Positions 1-9,400 of a stretch of 38,880 bases of DNA are shown here, piece after piece. The DNA is taken from positions 1 through 38,880 of the forward strand of contig JABIYR010000051.1 of the NCBI GenBank assembly GCA_018702695.1. Reading direction: 5' to 3'. Position 1 is the stretch's first letter. Every line of letters begins with the position of its first letter. The translations under genes and the position numbers were made by a program. Source of the stretch: Nitrospina sp. (GTDB lineage Bacteria > Nitrospinota > Nitrospinia > Nitrospinales > VA-1). Under the pieces are notes generated by a model that ran no database searches, was not told the DNA's origin, and saw nothing but the letters and a program-made list of their open reading frames with translations.

Positions 1-1032
1 CGGTAAGGAGACGTGGCTCTCATCAATGACAAACAGGGCATCTTTAGGGAAATAGTCCAATAATGTCGGAGGTGGTGCGCCTGGGGTGCGTGACATGAGA
101 TGGCGAGAATAATTTTCAATGCCCTGACAATAGCCAACCTCTTTGATCATCTCTAGATCAAATAAAGTCCGTTGGTCAATTCTTTGTGCTTCAATAAGAA
201 GATTCTGGCTTTCAAAATAGGCGATCCGTTCGATCAACTCTTGTCGAATATTTTTCATGGCGTTTTCCAAGAGATCTTTTGGCGTCACATAATGGCTGGC
301 AGGGTAGATAGCGATACGGTCGAGTTCTCGAATCGATTGACGGGTGAGTGGGTCAAAAGCAGAAATCCTTTCAATTTGATCTCCAAAAAATTCGATTCGA
401 ATGGCTTCGTTTCTTTCATAAACCGGTAAAATTTCTAGAACATCACCTCGCACCCGAAAATTGCCACGCTGAAAGTCGATATCATTTCTTTTATATTGGA
501 TTTCTACCAGTTTCTCTATTGCCTGATCTCTTTCTATGTTTTTGCCCTTTTCCAGAAAAAGAAGCATGCCGTGATAAGCTTCGGGTGATCCCAAACCATA
601 AATGCAAGAAACGCTGGCGACGATGATGACATCTCGACGCTCGAAGAGAGCGTGTGTCGCGGCATGACGCATTTTGTCGATCTCATCATTCACAGAGGAA
701 TCTTTTTCGATAAAAGTGTCGGTTTGGGCTAGGTAGGCTTCGGGTTGGTAATAGTCATAATAGCTGACAAAATAACCCACGGCGTTGTTAGGAAAAAAGG
801 ATTTGAATTCAGCATAGAGTTGAGCCGCCAATGTTTTATTGTGGGCCAGCACCAAGGTCGGTTTTTGCACTCGCTCGATGACATTGGCGATGGTATAAGT
901 TTTTCCAGAACCGGTTACACCGAGAAGAGTCTGAGAGCTCGGGTCGGAGGCCAGACCCTCAACCAGACCTTCTATCGCTTTCGGTTGGTCGCCTGCTGGC
1001 TGGTAATCAGAGTGAAGTTTAAAAGGTTGCAT
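1..1032 (-). CDS. uvrB: UvrABC excinuclease subunit B, 5' half (runs off left edge)
   Basis: Reverse translation of the left edge gives an unbroken frame of 344 codons that reads [17 protein letters not shown], then the Walker A motif GVTGSGKT, the aromatic beta-hairpin [29 protein letters not shown], and near the edge VIDESHVS (Walker B). This is UvrB, the damage-verifying helicase-like subunit of nucleotide excision repair in the cytoplasm. The usual length is about 670 residues, so roughly half is present. The ORF track shows only plus-strand shadows here because the gene has no stop inside the window. ATG at 1032 is chosen by similarity to the family N-terminus; an in-frame ATG at 1038 would add MV. 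No strong Shine-Dalgarno is visible. The gene is divergent from the TraB gene. Confidence 0.97.
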   Translation of the reverse strand, partial: MQPFKLHSDYQPAGDQPKAIEGLVEGLASDPSSQTLLGVTGSGKTYTIANVIERVQKPTLVLAHNKTLAAQLYAEFKSFFPNNAVGYFVSYYDYYQPEAYLAQTDTFIEKDSSVNDEIDKMRHAATHALFERRDVIIVASVSCIYGLGSPEAYHGMLLFLEKGKNIERDQAIEKLVEIQYKRNDIDFQRGNFRVRGDVLEILPVYERNEAIRIEFFGDQIERISAFDPLTRQSIRELDRIAIYPASHYVTPKDLLENAMKNIRQELIERIAYFESQNLLIEAQRIDQRTLFDLEMIKEVGYCQGIENYSRHLMSRTPGAPPPTLLDYFPKDALFVIDESHVSLP

Positions 1033-1076
1033 GACCATTTCAATAGGTAAAGGTTTATGTTAAATTGAAGGCCTCG

Positions 1077-1094
1077 TGACAGGTGACTCTGTCA
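1077..1094. promoter_or_regulatory. 18-bp inverted repeat in the uvrB/TraB divergent region
   Basis: TGACAG, six bases, CTGTCA form a perfect 6-6-6 inverted repeat between the divergent starts of uvrB and the TraB gene. The outer bases also give CTGT-N8-GCAG at 1089-1104, one base off the enterobacterial LexA consensus. It could be a repressor operator, or simply a hairpin in a leader; which one is not decided by the sequence. Confidence 0.4.
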
Positions 1095-1206
1095 GCAGAT
1101 GCAGTCTTCCTTATCTTAACTCAAATAAATAATTATCGCTCGCTTGGGGTGGAGCGATGCAGTCATAATAATTCTGAGCAGAGCATACGTTTCAGGAAAG
1201 GATATT

Positions 1207-2397
1207 GTGGAACAACCCGAAGATATTGTTAAAACGTTTCACCTTGGGGAAACAGAGATTACTTTAATGGGAACGGCCCATGTCTCCAAGCTGAGTGTGG
1301 AAATGGTGGAAGAACATATTCAAAGCGGAGACTACGATTGTGTGGCGGTGGAATTATGCGCACCGCGTCTGGAAAGTATTACCAAACAAACGTGGTGGAA
1401 GAACCTTGATATTTATCAGGTATTCCGCAAAAAGAAAGCCGGACTCTTATTGATCAATCTGGCGTTATCGGCCTATCAGAAACGCTTGGCAGACCGCATT
1501 GGCGTGGAGGCAGGTCAGGAAATGATTCGCGCTGTCCAATTGGCAGGTGAAAAAGATATTCGTTTGGAGGTCATCGATCGAGATATCTCGGTCACGCTTC
1601 ATCGACTGGTCACAGAAGTGTCTTTCTGGCAGAAACTTAAAATAGTTGGAGGGCTGGTAGCCGGGGTATTTGTCGGAGAGGATATCAGCGAAGAACAAAT
1701 TGAAGATCTGAAACGAGGCGATTTATTGCATTCTGTGGTGGGCGAATTTGGCGATGAATTGCCAGAGATCAAACGGGTTCTGATTGATGAGCGAGACCAA
1801 TATATGGTTGGACGTTTGGCGCAAATTGCGGAAGCCGAGTCTGCACCTAAAAAAGTTCTAGCCTTAGTCGGTGCCGGGCATTTGATCGGTATGCTTCCAA
1901 CCATGCAAGCACCCCCCGATGCCGAACATTTAAAAAAATTGGATACCAAACCCCCTCCAAGTCGCTGGGGTCTTTATATTGGCTGGGGCATTTGCGTCTT
2001 CATTCTGGCGATGTTTGTCGTAGGTTTTCGGCAGTCTCCTGAACTGGGAGAGCAGTTGATCTGGACATGGGTTTTATTTAATGGTGGTTTTTGTGCCTTA
2101 GGAACCCTGATCGCATTGGGGCATCCCGTCTCCATTATAGCGGGTTTTTTTGCCGCCCCGCTGACCTCGTTGAACCCGACAATTGGTGCGGGAATGGTTG
2201 TGGGGTTGGTGGAGTCCTATATGCGAAAACCGAAAGTGAGCGATTTTGAAACCCTGCGCGAAGACATTTCCGTCTATTCGCGATGGTGGAAAAACCGTGT
2301 TGCCCGTTTATTATTGATTTTTTTTCTATCGAGCTTTGGTTCTATGATCGGCACTTATACAGCGGGTGCATCGATTGTGAATCAGCTCTTTGGCTAA
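1207..2397 (+). CDS. TraB/PrgY/GumN-family membrane protein
   Basis: The N-terminal half carries the TraB-family signature MGTAHVSKLSVEMVEEHI followed by DCVAVELCAPRLESI, and later ALVGAGHLIGM. The C-terminal third contains several hydrophobic segments (WGICVFILAMFVVGF, WTWVLFNGGFCALGTLIAL, VSIIAGFFAAPL, LLLIFFLSSFGSMIG) and so is probably in the inner membrane. The family includes enterococcal TraB/PrgY pheromone-shutdown proteins, and its activity in other bacteria is not established. The listed ORF starts at TTG 1144, but GTG 1207 is preceded by AGGAAAGG at 5-base spacing and gives 396 residues, so I take that start. The usual VELD reads VELC here. Only 3 bases separate it from the next gene. 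Confidence 0.88.
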   Translation: MEQPEDIVKTFHLGETEITLMGTAHVSKLSVEMVEEHIQSGDYDCVAVELCAPRLESITKQTWWKNLDIYQVFRKKKAGLLLINLALSAYQKRLADRIGVEAGQEMIRAVQLAGEKDIRLEVIDRDISVTLHRLVTEVSFWQKLKIVGGLVAGVFVGEDISEEQIEDLKRGDLLHSVVGEFGDELPEIKRVLIDERDQYMVGRLAQIAEAESAPKKVLALVGAGHLIGMLPTMQAPPDAEHLKKLDTKPPPSRWGLYIGWGICVFILAMFVVGFRQSPELGEQLIWTWVLFNGGFCALGTLIALGHPVSIIAGFFAAPLTSLNPTIGAGMVVGLVESYMRKPKVSDFETLREDISVYSRWWKNRVARLLLIFFLSSFGSMIGTYTAGASIVNQLFG

Positions 2398-2400
2398 AAA

Positions 2401-3336
2401 ATGGATGCCCGTAAACTAAAAATTGCCGTCACCCCTCCGGCTTTTTGCAAATCGCAAACGCTGAAAGACGAGTTATCTAGATATTTTCCTGATGCGGTTT
2501 TTAATGAAACAGGCCGTTACCTTTCTGTCGCAGAGTTGATTGATTTTCTGGCCGATGCCGATGCCGCTTTAATCGGTCGAGACTCTGTCAGTGCTGAACT
2601 GCTTCGCTCCCTACCTAAATTGAGAATGATTTCAAAATATGGTGTGGGTCTGGACAACCTCGATCAAGAGGCGATGCAGTGTGCCAATGTAGACCTCAGA
2701 ATGACCGCAGGAACCAATCGGCGATCGGTCGCTGAACTGACTCTGGGCTTCATGATTGGCCTTTGTCATAATATGCTCTCCAGCTCAGAAGATTTAAAAC
2801 AAGGTGTCTGGTATCGCGATGGCGGCCAGCAAGTCACACAGAAAATGGTTGGCATCATCGGTTGTGGCAATGTAGGGCAAGAGTTGGTTCGATTGTTACA
2901 ACCCTTCCAGTGTAAAATTAATATTAGAGATATTGCCGACCGCAGTGAATTTTGTCGTGCATGGGGGGCACAGGAAATGGGCTTTGAAGAAATTATTACC
3001 GAGTCTGACATCCTGACCTTGCATGTTCCTTTGACCCATGACACCGAGAATATGATTGATCAAACGGTGCTCGCTAAAATGAAGACATCAGCTTTTTTAA
3101 TCAATACCTGCCGAGGGCAGGTGGTTCATCAAGGAGATTTACATCAGGCGTTGGGTGCGGGAGAGATTGCCGGGGCGGGTTTGGATGTGTTTTGGCCCGA
3201 ACCACCCACCGATATAGAGTTCCTCGAACTTCCCAATTTGATGGTGACTCCGCATATTGGTGGAAACGCTAAAGAAGCCGTTGACTCGATGGGCAGGGCG
3301 GCTATTCAGGGGATGGTCGATTATTTTTCTTTATAA
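2401..3336 (+). CDS. D-isomer-specific 2-hydroxyacid dehydrogenase, phosphoglycerate dehydrogenase-like
   Basis: 311 residues with the two-domain D-2-hydroxyacid dehydrogenase layout. The Rossmann motif is VGIIGCGNVGQELV (about residue 150). TLHVPLTHDTENMI and FLINTCRGQVV supply the active-site Arg region, GLDVFWPEPP the Glu, and TPHIGGN the catalytic His. The family reduces 2-keto acids, or oxidises D-2-hydroxy acids, with NAD(H). The nearest recognisable type is a SerA-like enzyme without the C-terminal ACT/regulatory domain, so the substrate is not determined. It follows the TraB gene by 3 bases, suggesting co-transcription. Confidence 0.92.
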   Translation: MDARKLKIAVTPPAFCKSQTLKDELSRYFPDAVFNETGRYLSVAELIDFLADADAALIGRDSVSAELLRSLPKLRMISKYGVGLDNLDQEAMQCANVDLRMTAGTNRRSVAELTLGFMIGLCHNMLSSSEDLKQGVWYRDGGQQVTQKMVGIIGCGNVGQELVRLLQPFQCKINIRDIADRSEFCRAWGAQEMGFEEIITESDILTLHVPLTHDTENMIDQTVLAKMKTSAFLINTCRGQVVHQGDLHQALGAGEIAGAGLDVFWPEPPTDIEFLELPNLMVTPHIGGNAKEAVDSMGRAAIQGMVDYFSL

Positions 3337-3359
3337 GCACAATCATTTATTGAGCTGTT

Positions 3360-3965
3360 ATGGCAGAAGAATCAAAAGACTATAAACAAGAAGACTGGCA
3401 ACGGCATTATGAGACCAATGATATGGGCTGGGACTTGGGGCAAGTCGCACCTCCGTTCGTCAAATTATGGGAGGATAAGAAGCTCCCGCCGGGGAAAGTT
3501 CTGATCCCCGGATGTGGAAGAGGCCACGAAGTGGTGTTTCTCGCGAGCAATGGTTTTGAGGTGACGGCGGTAGATTTTTCTGAAGGGGCTGTCACGCATT
3601 TAAACAAATCCTTAAAAGAAAGAAACCTCAGTGGTCGAATTTTACAGCAAGATTTTTTTAGACTTGATGATTCGCATAATAGCTATTATGACCTGATCAT
3701 TGAACAAACCTTTTTTTGCGCTATTTCACCTTGGCAAAGAAAAGGTTATGTCCTGAATAGTGTGAGGCTGTTGAAGCCCGGGGGAATGCTGGCGGGCTTG
3801 TTCTATCACACCGAAAAGCAGGGCGGGCCTCCCTACAACACCACTCGTGAGGATATCAAAACGCATTTTTCAGGAAAATTTATAATTCACGAACTCTATA
3901 AAACTCCCTTGTCAGCGGAGCAGAGAAAAAACAAGGAGTGGTTAGCGATCTTGCAAAAAAAATAA
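3360..3965 (+). CDS. TPMT-family SAM-dependent methyltransferase
   Basis: 201 residues. SAM-binding motif I is KVLIPGCGRGHEVVFLA, followed by GFEVTAVDFSEGAV. Downstream are YDLIIEQTFFCAISPWQRKGYV and RLLKPGGMLAGLFY. This arrangement, with MGWDLGQVAPPF near the N-terminus, is typical of the thiopurine S-methyltransferase family (PF05724), which includes plant thiol/halide methyltransferases. It probably transfers methyl from SAM to a thiol, halide or metalloid; the acceptor cannot be told from sequence. It lies 23 bases after the dehydrogenase in the same direction and may be the last gene of that operon. A convergent gene begins 7 bases downstream. Confidence 0.88.
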   Translation: MAEESKDYKQEDWQRHYETNDMGWDLGQVAPPFVKLWEDKKLPPGKVLIPGCGRGHEVVFLASNGFEVTAVDFSEGAVTHLNKSLKERNLSGRILQQDFFRLDDSHNSYYDLIIEQTFFCAISPWQRKGYVLNSVRLLKPGGMLAGLFYHTEKQGGPPYNTTREDIKTHFSGKFIIHELYKTPLSAEQRKNKEWLAILQKK

Positions 3966-3972
3966 GAAGTGT

Positions 3973-4629
3973 TTAAACAGGTTGCAAAATTTCTGGCCGA
4001 TTGTTTTTCGGTGAATTGACTTCTTTAGAAACCGGGTAGTAATCGAATTCTTCAGAAGGGAAGGGTGTTAAGAGTTCTCGCACCGCAGTGAGGCTGGAGT
4101 CAGGCGCAAGCCATTTGTTGTATTGTCCGGGTGGTACAATGACGGGCATTCTAGCGTGCAGGGAGCTTAGTTTTTCGTTCGCTGAAGTGGTTAGAATTGT
4201 GTAGGTGTTCAAGCTCTGCCCATCAGGGCTTTTCCATGCAGACCAAAGCCCGGCAAAGGCGAACAGGGCTTGGTCCTTCAATTGTATGTAATAAGGTTGT
4301 TTTTCTTTTCCCATTCCTTGCCATTCTAAAAAACCATCTGCGGGTATCAGGCAACGCTGATTTTTTAGCGAGTTTTTGAAGCTGGGTTTTTCGTGTACAG
4401 ATTCTGACCTTGCATTGATAAACTTCATCTTGTCATCTTTTGCCCAAGCCGGTATCAATCCCCAATTCATAGACATTAGCTGTTTTCCTCCTGCTGGGTC
4501 AATCACCACAGGGCATGCCATGCTGGGAGCGATATTATAATAAGGGGGGAATTTGAAATTAAGGTGGATAGGCCCGAAATGCGATGCGATGGTTGTTGCT
4601 GGTTTTGTTAGCGTGTAGCGTCCGCACAT
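3973..4629 (-). CDS. SRAP-domain abasic-site DNA-protein crosslinking protein (YedK/HMCES family)
   Basis: 218 residues starting MCGRYTL, so that Cys2 becomes the N-terminal nucleophile after Met removal. Other family landmarks are INARSESVHEKPSFKN (the active-site Asn region), RCLIPADGFLEW (the Glu) and LHARMPVIVP (the His). SRAP proteins crosslink covalently to abasic sites in single-stranded DNA and shield them; the bacterial protein is often linked with the SOS response. The length fits the family. It is divergent from the aminopeptidase gene, with an AT-rich 110-base spacer. Confidence 0.95.
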   Translation of the reverse strand: MCGRYTLTKPATTIASHFGPIHLNFKFPPYYNIAPSMACPVVIDPAGGKQLMSMNWGLIPAWAKDDKMKFINARSESVHEKPSFKNSLKNQRCLIPADGFLEWQGMGKEKQPYYIQLKDQALFAFAGLWSAWKSPDGQSLNTYTILTTSANEKLSSLHARMPVIVPPGQYNKWLAPDSSLTAVRELLTPFPSEEFDYYPVSKEVNSPKNNRPEILQPV

Positions 4630-4739
4630 AGAATTATAAAAAAATGAGAAAATTTTGCATGGGGTTCGACTTTAATAACGTTTATAGTACTATTAAATAT
4701 TGCGAATAAAAAACAGGAATTTAAAATATATAAAAATAT

Positions 4740-6140
4740 ATGAAGACTATAAAAAAAGTTCATACAGGAATATTTCGAGATGGGGGCGCAGGGGTTTTTG
4801 CCAAGCGCAGATATCGGGAGAGAAGAAAAAAACTGCTGGAAAAAGAAAACCAACTCATCGCGTTAGCCGGTGTGCCATATGGGCCGGGGGGGAAGACGAC
4901 ATGGGCCTATGCCTATTGCCCTACCTATCAAGAGCCAGCGATGATGTATTTAACGGGCATCAATCAAAATAATGTCATCTTGTTATTGGACCCCTATTCC
5001 AAGGAGTCGAGTGAAATTTTGTTCGTGGACCGAAAGAACCGGACGATGGAGTTTTGGGAAGGGGTGCGTTTAGGAGTTGGCGATGAGCAAAGTTTGAAGG
5101 AAGCACGTTCTGTGACCGGCATCCAAGATATCCGAGACATTCGAGAGTTTAAAGACGTTTTGAAAGAGCGCTTACTTAAGCGTAAGAAGAACCGTTTGGC
5201 AACGCTCTGGCTGGAAGGCCTCCGAAAAGGCAAGCTCTGTTCCATCAAAACAGACCATAATTACGACTTCAAAAAGAAGCTTGAAGGTTGGATGCGTTCT
5301 TGGAAGACTCCGGTTTTGCAAAACACCATGAAAAGTCATTTTGAACTGCGCTTGCCGCTGGATAAATATGACATTGCCAATGCCCGAAAAGCTCAAGACA
5401 TCACGGGGAACGGGTTTGAGGTGTTGCTTAAGAATATTGGGCATTTTAAAAACGAGTGTCAGGTGCAGGGTTTTCTGGAAGGCCAAATGTTGATGAATTC
5501 TCCATTCGGCCTGAGTTATCCGTCTATCGTTGCATCGGGGAGTAATGCAACCACTCTTCATTACACAAAGAATGATGATGATTTTTCAAAACATGAAATG
5601 ATGTTGATCGATTTTGGCGTACGCTGGATGACCATGCACGCCGATATCACTCGCACTTTTCCACTATCGGGTCGGTTCAACCCCATGCAGAAAATCCTCT
5701 ATGAAATTGTGCTGAAAGCTCAATCAGCGGTCGAGAAAAAAGCACGGGCAGGGGTGACGATGGATGAGTTAAATGGCGTTTGCTGGAGCACGGTCAACCA
5801 AGGGTTAGAACGTGACTTTAAATCGATTGGTGGGGAGTGTGAGCTGCAATATGACGAGCGTCCGCACGGAGTGGGGCATTTGATGGGCGAGCAAGAGCAT
5901 GATGGTGATCCCTTTCGAAATTATCTTCAACAACCCATGCAACCGGGCTGGATGATCAGCAATGAACCGGGTTTGTATGGGGAGTTCAAACTGCGCGTGA
6001 AAGGGAAAACATACTCAGAGAAGATCGGCATCCGCATTGAAGATAATCTAGTCATCACCCAAAAAGGCTGTTTGAACCTTTCGAGCCAGATTCCTAAAAC
6101 GGTAAAACAACTGGAGAAATTGATGGCTCGCAAAAAATAA
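4740..6140 (+). CDS. pepP: Xaa-Pro aminopeptidase (M24B, aminopeptidase P)
   Basis: 466 residues: an N-terminal AMP_N domain (starting FRDGGAGVFAKRRYRERRKKLLEK) and a C-terminal pita-bread M24 domain. All five dimetal ligands can be placed: Asp in LIDFGVRWM, Asp in MHADITRTFP, His in HGVGHLMGEQEHD, Glu in ISNEPGLYG and Glu in GIRIEDNLVI. The enzyme removes the N-terminal residue ahead of proline in the cytoplasm. ATG 4740 is used because no better start fits the conserved N-terminus; its ribosome-binding site is weak (AGGA lies too far upstream). It converges with bcp, 3 bases away. Confidence 0.93.
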   Translation: MKTIKKVHTGIFRDGGAGVFAKRRYRERRKKLLEKENQLIALAGVPYGPGGKTTWAYAYCPTYQEPAMMYLTGINQNNVILLLDPYSKESSEILFVDRKNRTMEFWEGVRLGVGDEQSLKEARSVTGIQDIRDIREFKDVLKERLLKRKKNRLATLWLEGLRKGKLCSIKTDHNYDFKKKLEGWMRSWKTPVLQNTMKSHFELRLPLDKYDIANARKAQDITGNGFEVLLKNIGHFKNECQVQGFLEGQMLMNSPFGLSYPSIVASGSNATTLHYTKNDDDFSKHEMMLIDFGVRWMTMHADITRTFPLSGRFNPMQKILYEIVLKAQSAVEKKARAGVTMDELNGVCWSTVNQGLERDFKSIGGECELQYDERPHGVGHLMGEQEHDGDPFRNYLQQPMQPGWMISNEPGLYGEFKLRVKGKTYSEKIGIRIEDNLVITQKGCLNLSSQIPKTVKQLEKLMARKK

Positions 6141-6143
6141 CGG

Positions 6144-6608
6144 TTAGATTTCTTTTAACGCAGAAAGAACATCTTCCATATGGGTTTTAACTTTTACTTT
6201 GGGAAATATTTTTCGGACTGTACCGGTTTTGTCAATGATGACGGTGGTGCGAACGATGCCCATAAAGGTTTTTCCGTAGAGCTTTTTTTCCTGCCAGACC
6301 CCATATTTCTGCACGAGTTTTTTATCGACATCTGCGATGAGAGAGAAGGGAAGGTTATATTTGGCGATGAATTTTTGATGCCTTTCTATTGAATCAATGC
6401 TCACACCTAAAATGACGGTATCTTTGAATTTTTTATATTGATCGCGGAAGTCGCAAGCCTGAGTGGTGCAGCCGGGAGTCATGTCTTTAGGGTAAAAATA
6501 AAGTATGACGTTTTTTTCACCGCGAAAAGAACTCAGTTTGACTTTGTTTGCATCCTGGTCGATCGCCGTAAAATCTGGCGCTTTATTTCCTTCTTTCAAT
6601 TCAGCCAT
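6144..6608 (-). CDS. bcp: Bcp-type thioredoxin-dependent peroxiredoxin
   Basis: 154 residues with the AhpC/TSA fold. KDMTPGCTTQACDFRD places the peroxidatic Cys47 and a second cysteine, Cys52, five residues on, the arrangement of atypical 2-Cys Bcp (PrxQ) enzymes. It reduces hydrogen and organic peroxides using thioredoxin. The gene begins 2 bases after the stop of the upstream secreted-protein gene, so the two are probably translated from one message. It is the last gene of the minus-strand run. Confidence 0.95.
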   Translation of the reverse strand: MAELKEGNKAPDFTAIDQDANKVKLSSFRGEKNVILYFYPKDMTPGCTTQACDFRDQYKKFKDTVILGVSIDSIERHQKFIAKYNLPFSLIADVDKKLVQKYGVWQEKKLYGKTFMGIVRTTVIIDKTGTVRKIFPKVKVKTHMEDVLSALKEI

Positions 6609-6610
6609 AA

Positions 6611-7066
6611 TTATTGGGGGAGTTGCGCAAGCAATGCGTCGATTTCTTTGTTTAAGTTATTTAATTGCCCGACAATCTCTTCTTTTTTCTGTCGATCTGC
6701 ATTTTTATTGAAGACCACCCTTGCATCTCCCAACAGACTGGAAATTAGTTGATGAAGTTTAGGGGTGGGCGTTTTGCCGTCTTCGCAAAGAGTTTCAAAG
6801 GTGCTGACCAGACGCTGTAGTTTGCCGTCAATTTGAAACCCTAATATCGAATGATCTTTCAGGTTGGAAGATTTTTCGATGTATCCCCAAATCCCACCTT
6901 TGCTTTGAATGACACCTTGGCTTTTATTCAAGTCCCGCAATCCTTCCTTGCATATGTCGGCGGCATAACTCGATGGCGTGGAAGTTATAAATAAACCCAA
7001 GGTCATAAAAACGGTGATCGTTAGAAATTTTTTGCAACTTGCGAATAACGATTTGCTTGGTATCAC
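6611..7066 (-). CDS. small secreted protein of unknown function
   Basis: 151 residues. The N-terminus is a clear Sec signal peptide (hydrophobic FLTITVFMTLGLFI, likely cleavage near SSYAAD). The mature part begins with a Cys (DICKEG), has a second Cys in TLCEDG, and ends in a helical, probably coiled-coil segment NADRQKKEEIVGQLNNLNKEIDALLAQL. I recognise no family. The helical tail and periplasmic location suggest an envelope protein. It sits directly upstream of bcp with almost no gap; whether it shares a redox role is inference only. Confidence 0.75.
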   Translation of the reverse strand: MIPSKSLFASCKKFLTITVFMTLGLFITSTPSSYAADICKEGLRDLNKSQGVIQSKGGIWGYIEKSSNLKDHSILGFQIDGKLQRLVSTFETLCEDGKTPTPKLHQLISSLLGDARVVFNKNADRQKKEEIVGQLNNLNKEIDALLAQLPQ

Positions 7067-7208
7067 TGGATAACTCCCCGAAGCTGGTGGTCGATGGGGT
7101 CTTTACGGATAAATAGTAAAGAACAGATTTATTTAATTATTAGACCGGAACAAAAATTAATTGTCAAACCTTACTTATTTAGCGTTGAACAGACGCGCTA
7201 AAGTGTTG

Positions 7209-8831
7209 TTATTGCGTTAATTCGATGAAAGATTCCAGACTGCGTAATTTTTCGAATACGGGGTCTGAAGTGATCACTTTTTTTGCTGCGGGATTTAATT
7301 TTACAATAATAGCAAGGTTCCTGACTCCATCTCCCAGATCTCCCTTCATCACATAAGATCGGGCCAACAGCAATCGATGCGCAATGACATGCTCATGGTT
7401 GGGGTGGATTACAAATAATCTTTCCAGAATAGAAATAGCACGGTTGTATTTTTTATTTTTATATTGCGCAGTGGCAGTGTTGAGCAGAGCCGTGAGGTTC
7501 GTGGGCTCAATTCTAAGGATCATGGCATAGATTCCCAATGCCCGTTGATACATGCCAAAATGAGCAAAAATCTCCCCTTTTCGGTTTAACGCTTCGGTGG
7601 GGTTGACGAACAAACTATTTGGATTCAAAGGGTGCTCTTGGGTGGTATCAATGTTTTCTGGGAATTCGTCCAAAGAAGCTTTGGCGATTCCATTGATGTC
7701 TCCCAAGGTTTTGGCCTTTTCATATAGTTCTTTGGCTTGTTTCATGTGGCCGCGCAGAACTTCGATATCTCCCAATTCCTGATATCCTCGACTTTTGAGC
7801 TTGTCATCATTTTTGGTCAACGCCATAAACCGTTCGACTGATTTTTTTGCCCCGTCCAAACGCAAGAACATGCTATGAACCCCAACGAGAATTTCCTGAG
7901 TTTTTAGATCGTTCGGGTTCAGTCGCGCGGCGGTTTCTGCTTCAATGATGGATAGACCATATTGCTTGGACTGGTAAAGAGATTGTGACCGACTCAAATG
8001 ATACTTTCCAGGTATGACCTTTAAAGGTAATTTGTCGGTCGCATCTTTATAAATATATTCCTTGAGTAATTTGGCTGATTTTGCCTTTGGTTGATCGCGA
8101 TAGTTATCGAGAATATGGTTGATATAAATCAACGCCTGATCCCGGTTTTTTTGTGTGGCATAAAAATAAGCTAATTGGTAGGCGGCATCGATATTGCTTT
8201 TGTCGAGAGTGAATGCTTGTTTGAAAGATCTTTCCGCTTCCTCATTTTGGTTCAGATAATTGAATATCATCCCACGTTCATAAGGGTATTTTGAATTCTT
8301 GGGATCGAGCTTGGCACTTTCTGCCATTTCTTTATTGGCCTCAACCGCTTTGCCTTGAATCATTAAGGTCAAAGCAAACTCATAATGAGCCAGAGGGTTC
8401 TGTCTATGTTGTTCCGAGGCAATGATGCAGGCTTTATGCGATGTCAATCCGTTACCCAGTTTGCGATGGATTTGACAAAAAGCAAAATGCAGTGCGGGGT
8501 GTTGACGCTCTTTTCTGAACCCCATTAGCAGAGATTCTAAGGCTTGCTTCGGCTTATCCTTTTCATATAAAACCATTGCTTTTAAAATTTCAGGCGTCGC
8601 TTCTTTCGGCTGACTGACAATTTTTGTTTCAAGAACAGCTAGAGCTTCGTCGTATTTTTTTTGCGAAACCAACGCATCTGTCTTTTTGTAGTCCGGGTCA
8701 TTTTGGGCATTAGAAATGGAAAGGTCCCAATATGCGATGTCGGGCGATGGGTATGTCGCATGGACGGAAGCGGGCAAAACAGAGCCGATGAATAAAGCGA
8801 TGAATAGAACTACGGATTTATGAAATGTCAT
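7209..8831 (-). CDS. periplasmic tetratricopeptide-repeat protein
   Basis: 540 residues with an N-terminal signal peptide (SVVLFIALFIGSVLPASVHA). Many TPR-type helical pairs follow, for example YDEALAVLETKI, NEEAERSFKQAFTLDKSNIDAAYQLAYFY, YGLSIIEAETAARLNPNDLK, YQRALGIYAMILRIEPTNLTALLNTATAQY and YNRAISILERLFVIHPNHEH. There are at least eight repeats in two blocks. This is a protein-interaction scaffold, probably in the periplasm or attached to the outer membrane; the partner is unknown. Its closest neighbours are the DUF1566 protein upstream and a secreted small protein 142 bases downstream. Confidence 0.88.
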   Translation of the reverse strand: MTFHKSVVLFIALFIGSVLPASVHATYPSPDIAYWDLSISNAQNDPDYKKTDALVSQKKYDEALAVLETKIVSQPKEATPEILKAMVLYEKDKPKQALESLLMGFRKERQHPALHFAFCQIHRKLGNGLTSHKACIIASEQHRQNPLAHYEFALTLMIQGKAVEANKEMAESAKLDPKNSKYPYERGMIFNYLNQNEEAERSFKQAFTLDKSNIDAAYQLAYFYATQKNRDQALIYINHILDNYRDQPKAKSAKLLKEYIYKDATDKLPLKVIPGKYHLSRSQSLYQSKQYGLSIIEAETAARLNPNDLKTQEILVGVHSMFLRLDGAKKSVERFMALTKNDDKLKSRGYQELGDIEVLRGHMKQAKELYEKAKTLGDINGIAKASLDEFPENIDTTQEHPLNPNSLFVNPTEALNRKGEIFAHFGMYQRALGIYAMILRIEPTNLTALLNTATAQYKNKKYNRAISILERLFVIHPNHEHVIAHRLLLARSYVMKGDLGDGVRNLAIIVKLNPAAKKVITSDPVFEKLRSLESFIELTQ

Positions 8832-8863
8832 TTTTAATTTCCTGCCTGAAGTGATTGCCTGCG

Positions 8864-9400
8864 TTAGTTGGTATGGTTTCTTACTGCGCGAGTGGCCTTG
8901 CGGGAACGAGACTTTTTGTTGCCGTTGAACACCTCTCCCGAATTAAAAACGACCCCAAATGCATTGTAGTGACCGTTTTGTTCTCCTGACCACAGAGAAC
9001 CGCCTCCATCTTTGCCAAATATGGGGTCGGTGTGAATTTTCATTTCGCTACCTGCTTGTGAACCATTGGTTTTTTCTGGTTCGTAAAGAGATTTCAATTC
9101 ATCCGTAGTGGGCATTCGCCAATCGCTGTGTTGGGCGAAGGCCTCATTATTTAACTGGAGAATATACTCGTGAGTATCCTTCCAGCTGATCCAGTGACCG
9201 GTATGAAGGTAAGAATCTTTTTGTAGCCACATCAACCCGGTATTTTTGTCGGTGATGGTGCCATCTTCGTTGTCTAAATAATGTCCAGATTCTACCGCAA
9301 CCGCATTCGAAGTCAGAATACAAAATAAAAGTAAAAGCGTATTGAGTGCGCCGAATAAGAGGCCAGTGACTTTGGGTTGGTTTGAGGTTAATTTCTCCAT
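8864..9400 (-). CDS. DUF1566 (Lcl C-terminal-like) surface or periplasmic protein
   Basis: 178 residues. A hydrophobic stretch near residues 13-35 (VTGLLFGALNTLLLLFCILTSNAVA) acts as signal peptide or anchor. It is followed by the hallmark DGTITDKNTGLMWLQK, then HSDWRMPTTDELKSLYE, and a C-terminal FNSGEVF/TRAVRN region. DUF1566 domains are common in exported bacterial proteins and are related to the C-terminal domain of the Legionella collagen-like adhesin; a biochemical role is not known. The start ATG overlaps the gatB stop as TAATG, so it is translationally coupled to gatB although functionally unrelated. Confidence 0.85.
   Translation of the reverse strand: MEKLTSNQPKVTGLLFGALNTLLLLFCILTSNAVAVESGHYLDNEDGTITDKNTGLMWLQKDSYLHTGHWISWKDTHEYILQLNNEAFAQHSDWRMPTTDELKSLYEPEKTNGSQAGSEMKIHTDPIFGKDGGGSLWSGEQNGHYNAFGVVFNSGEVFNGNKKSRSRKATRAVRNHTN

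Noticed and set aside
172-1050. Plus-strand ORFs of 85, 92 and 101 codons
   Set aside because: They are antisense to the clear uvrB frame that runs off the left edge.
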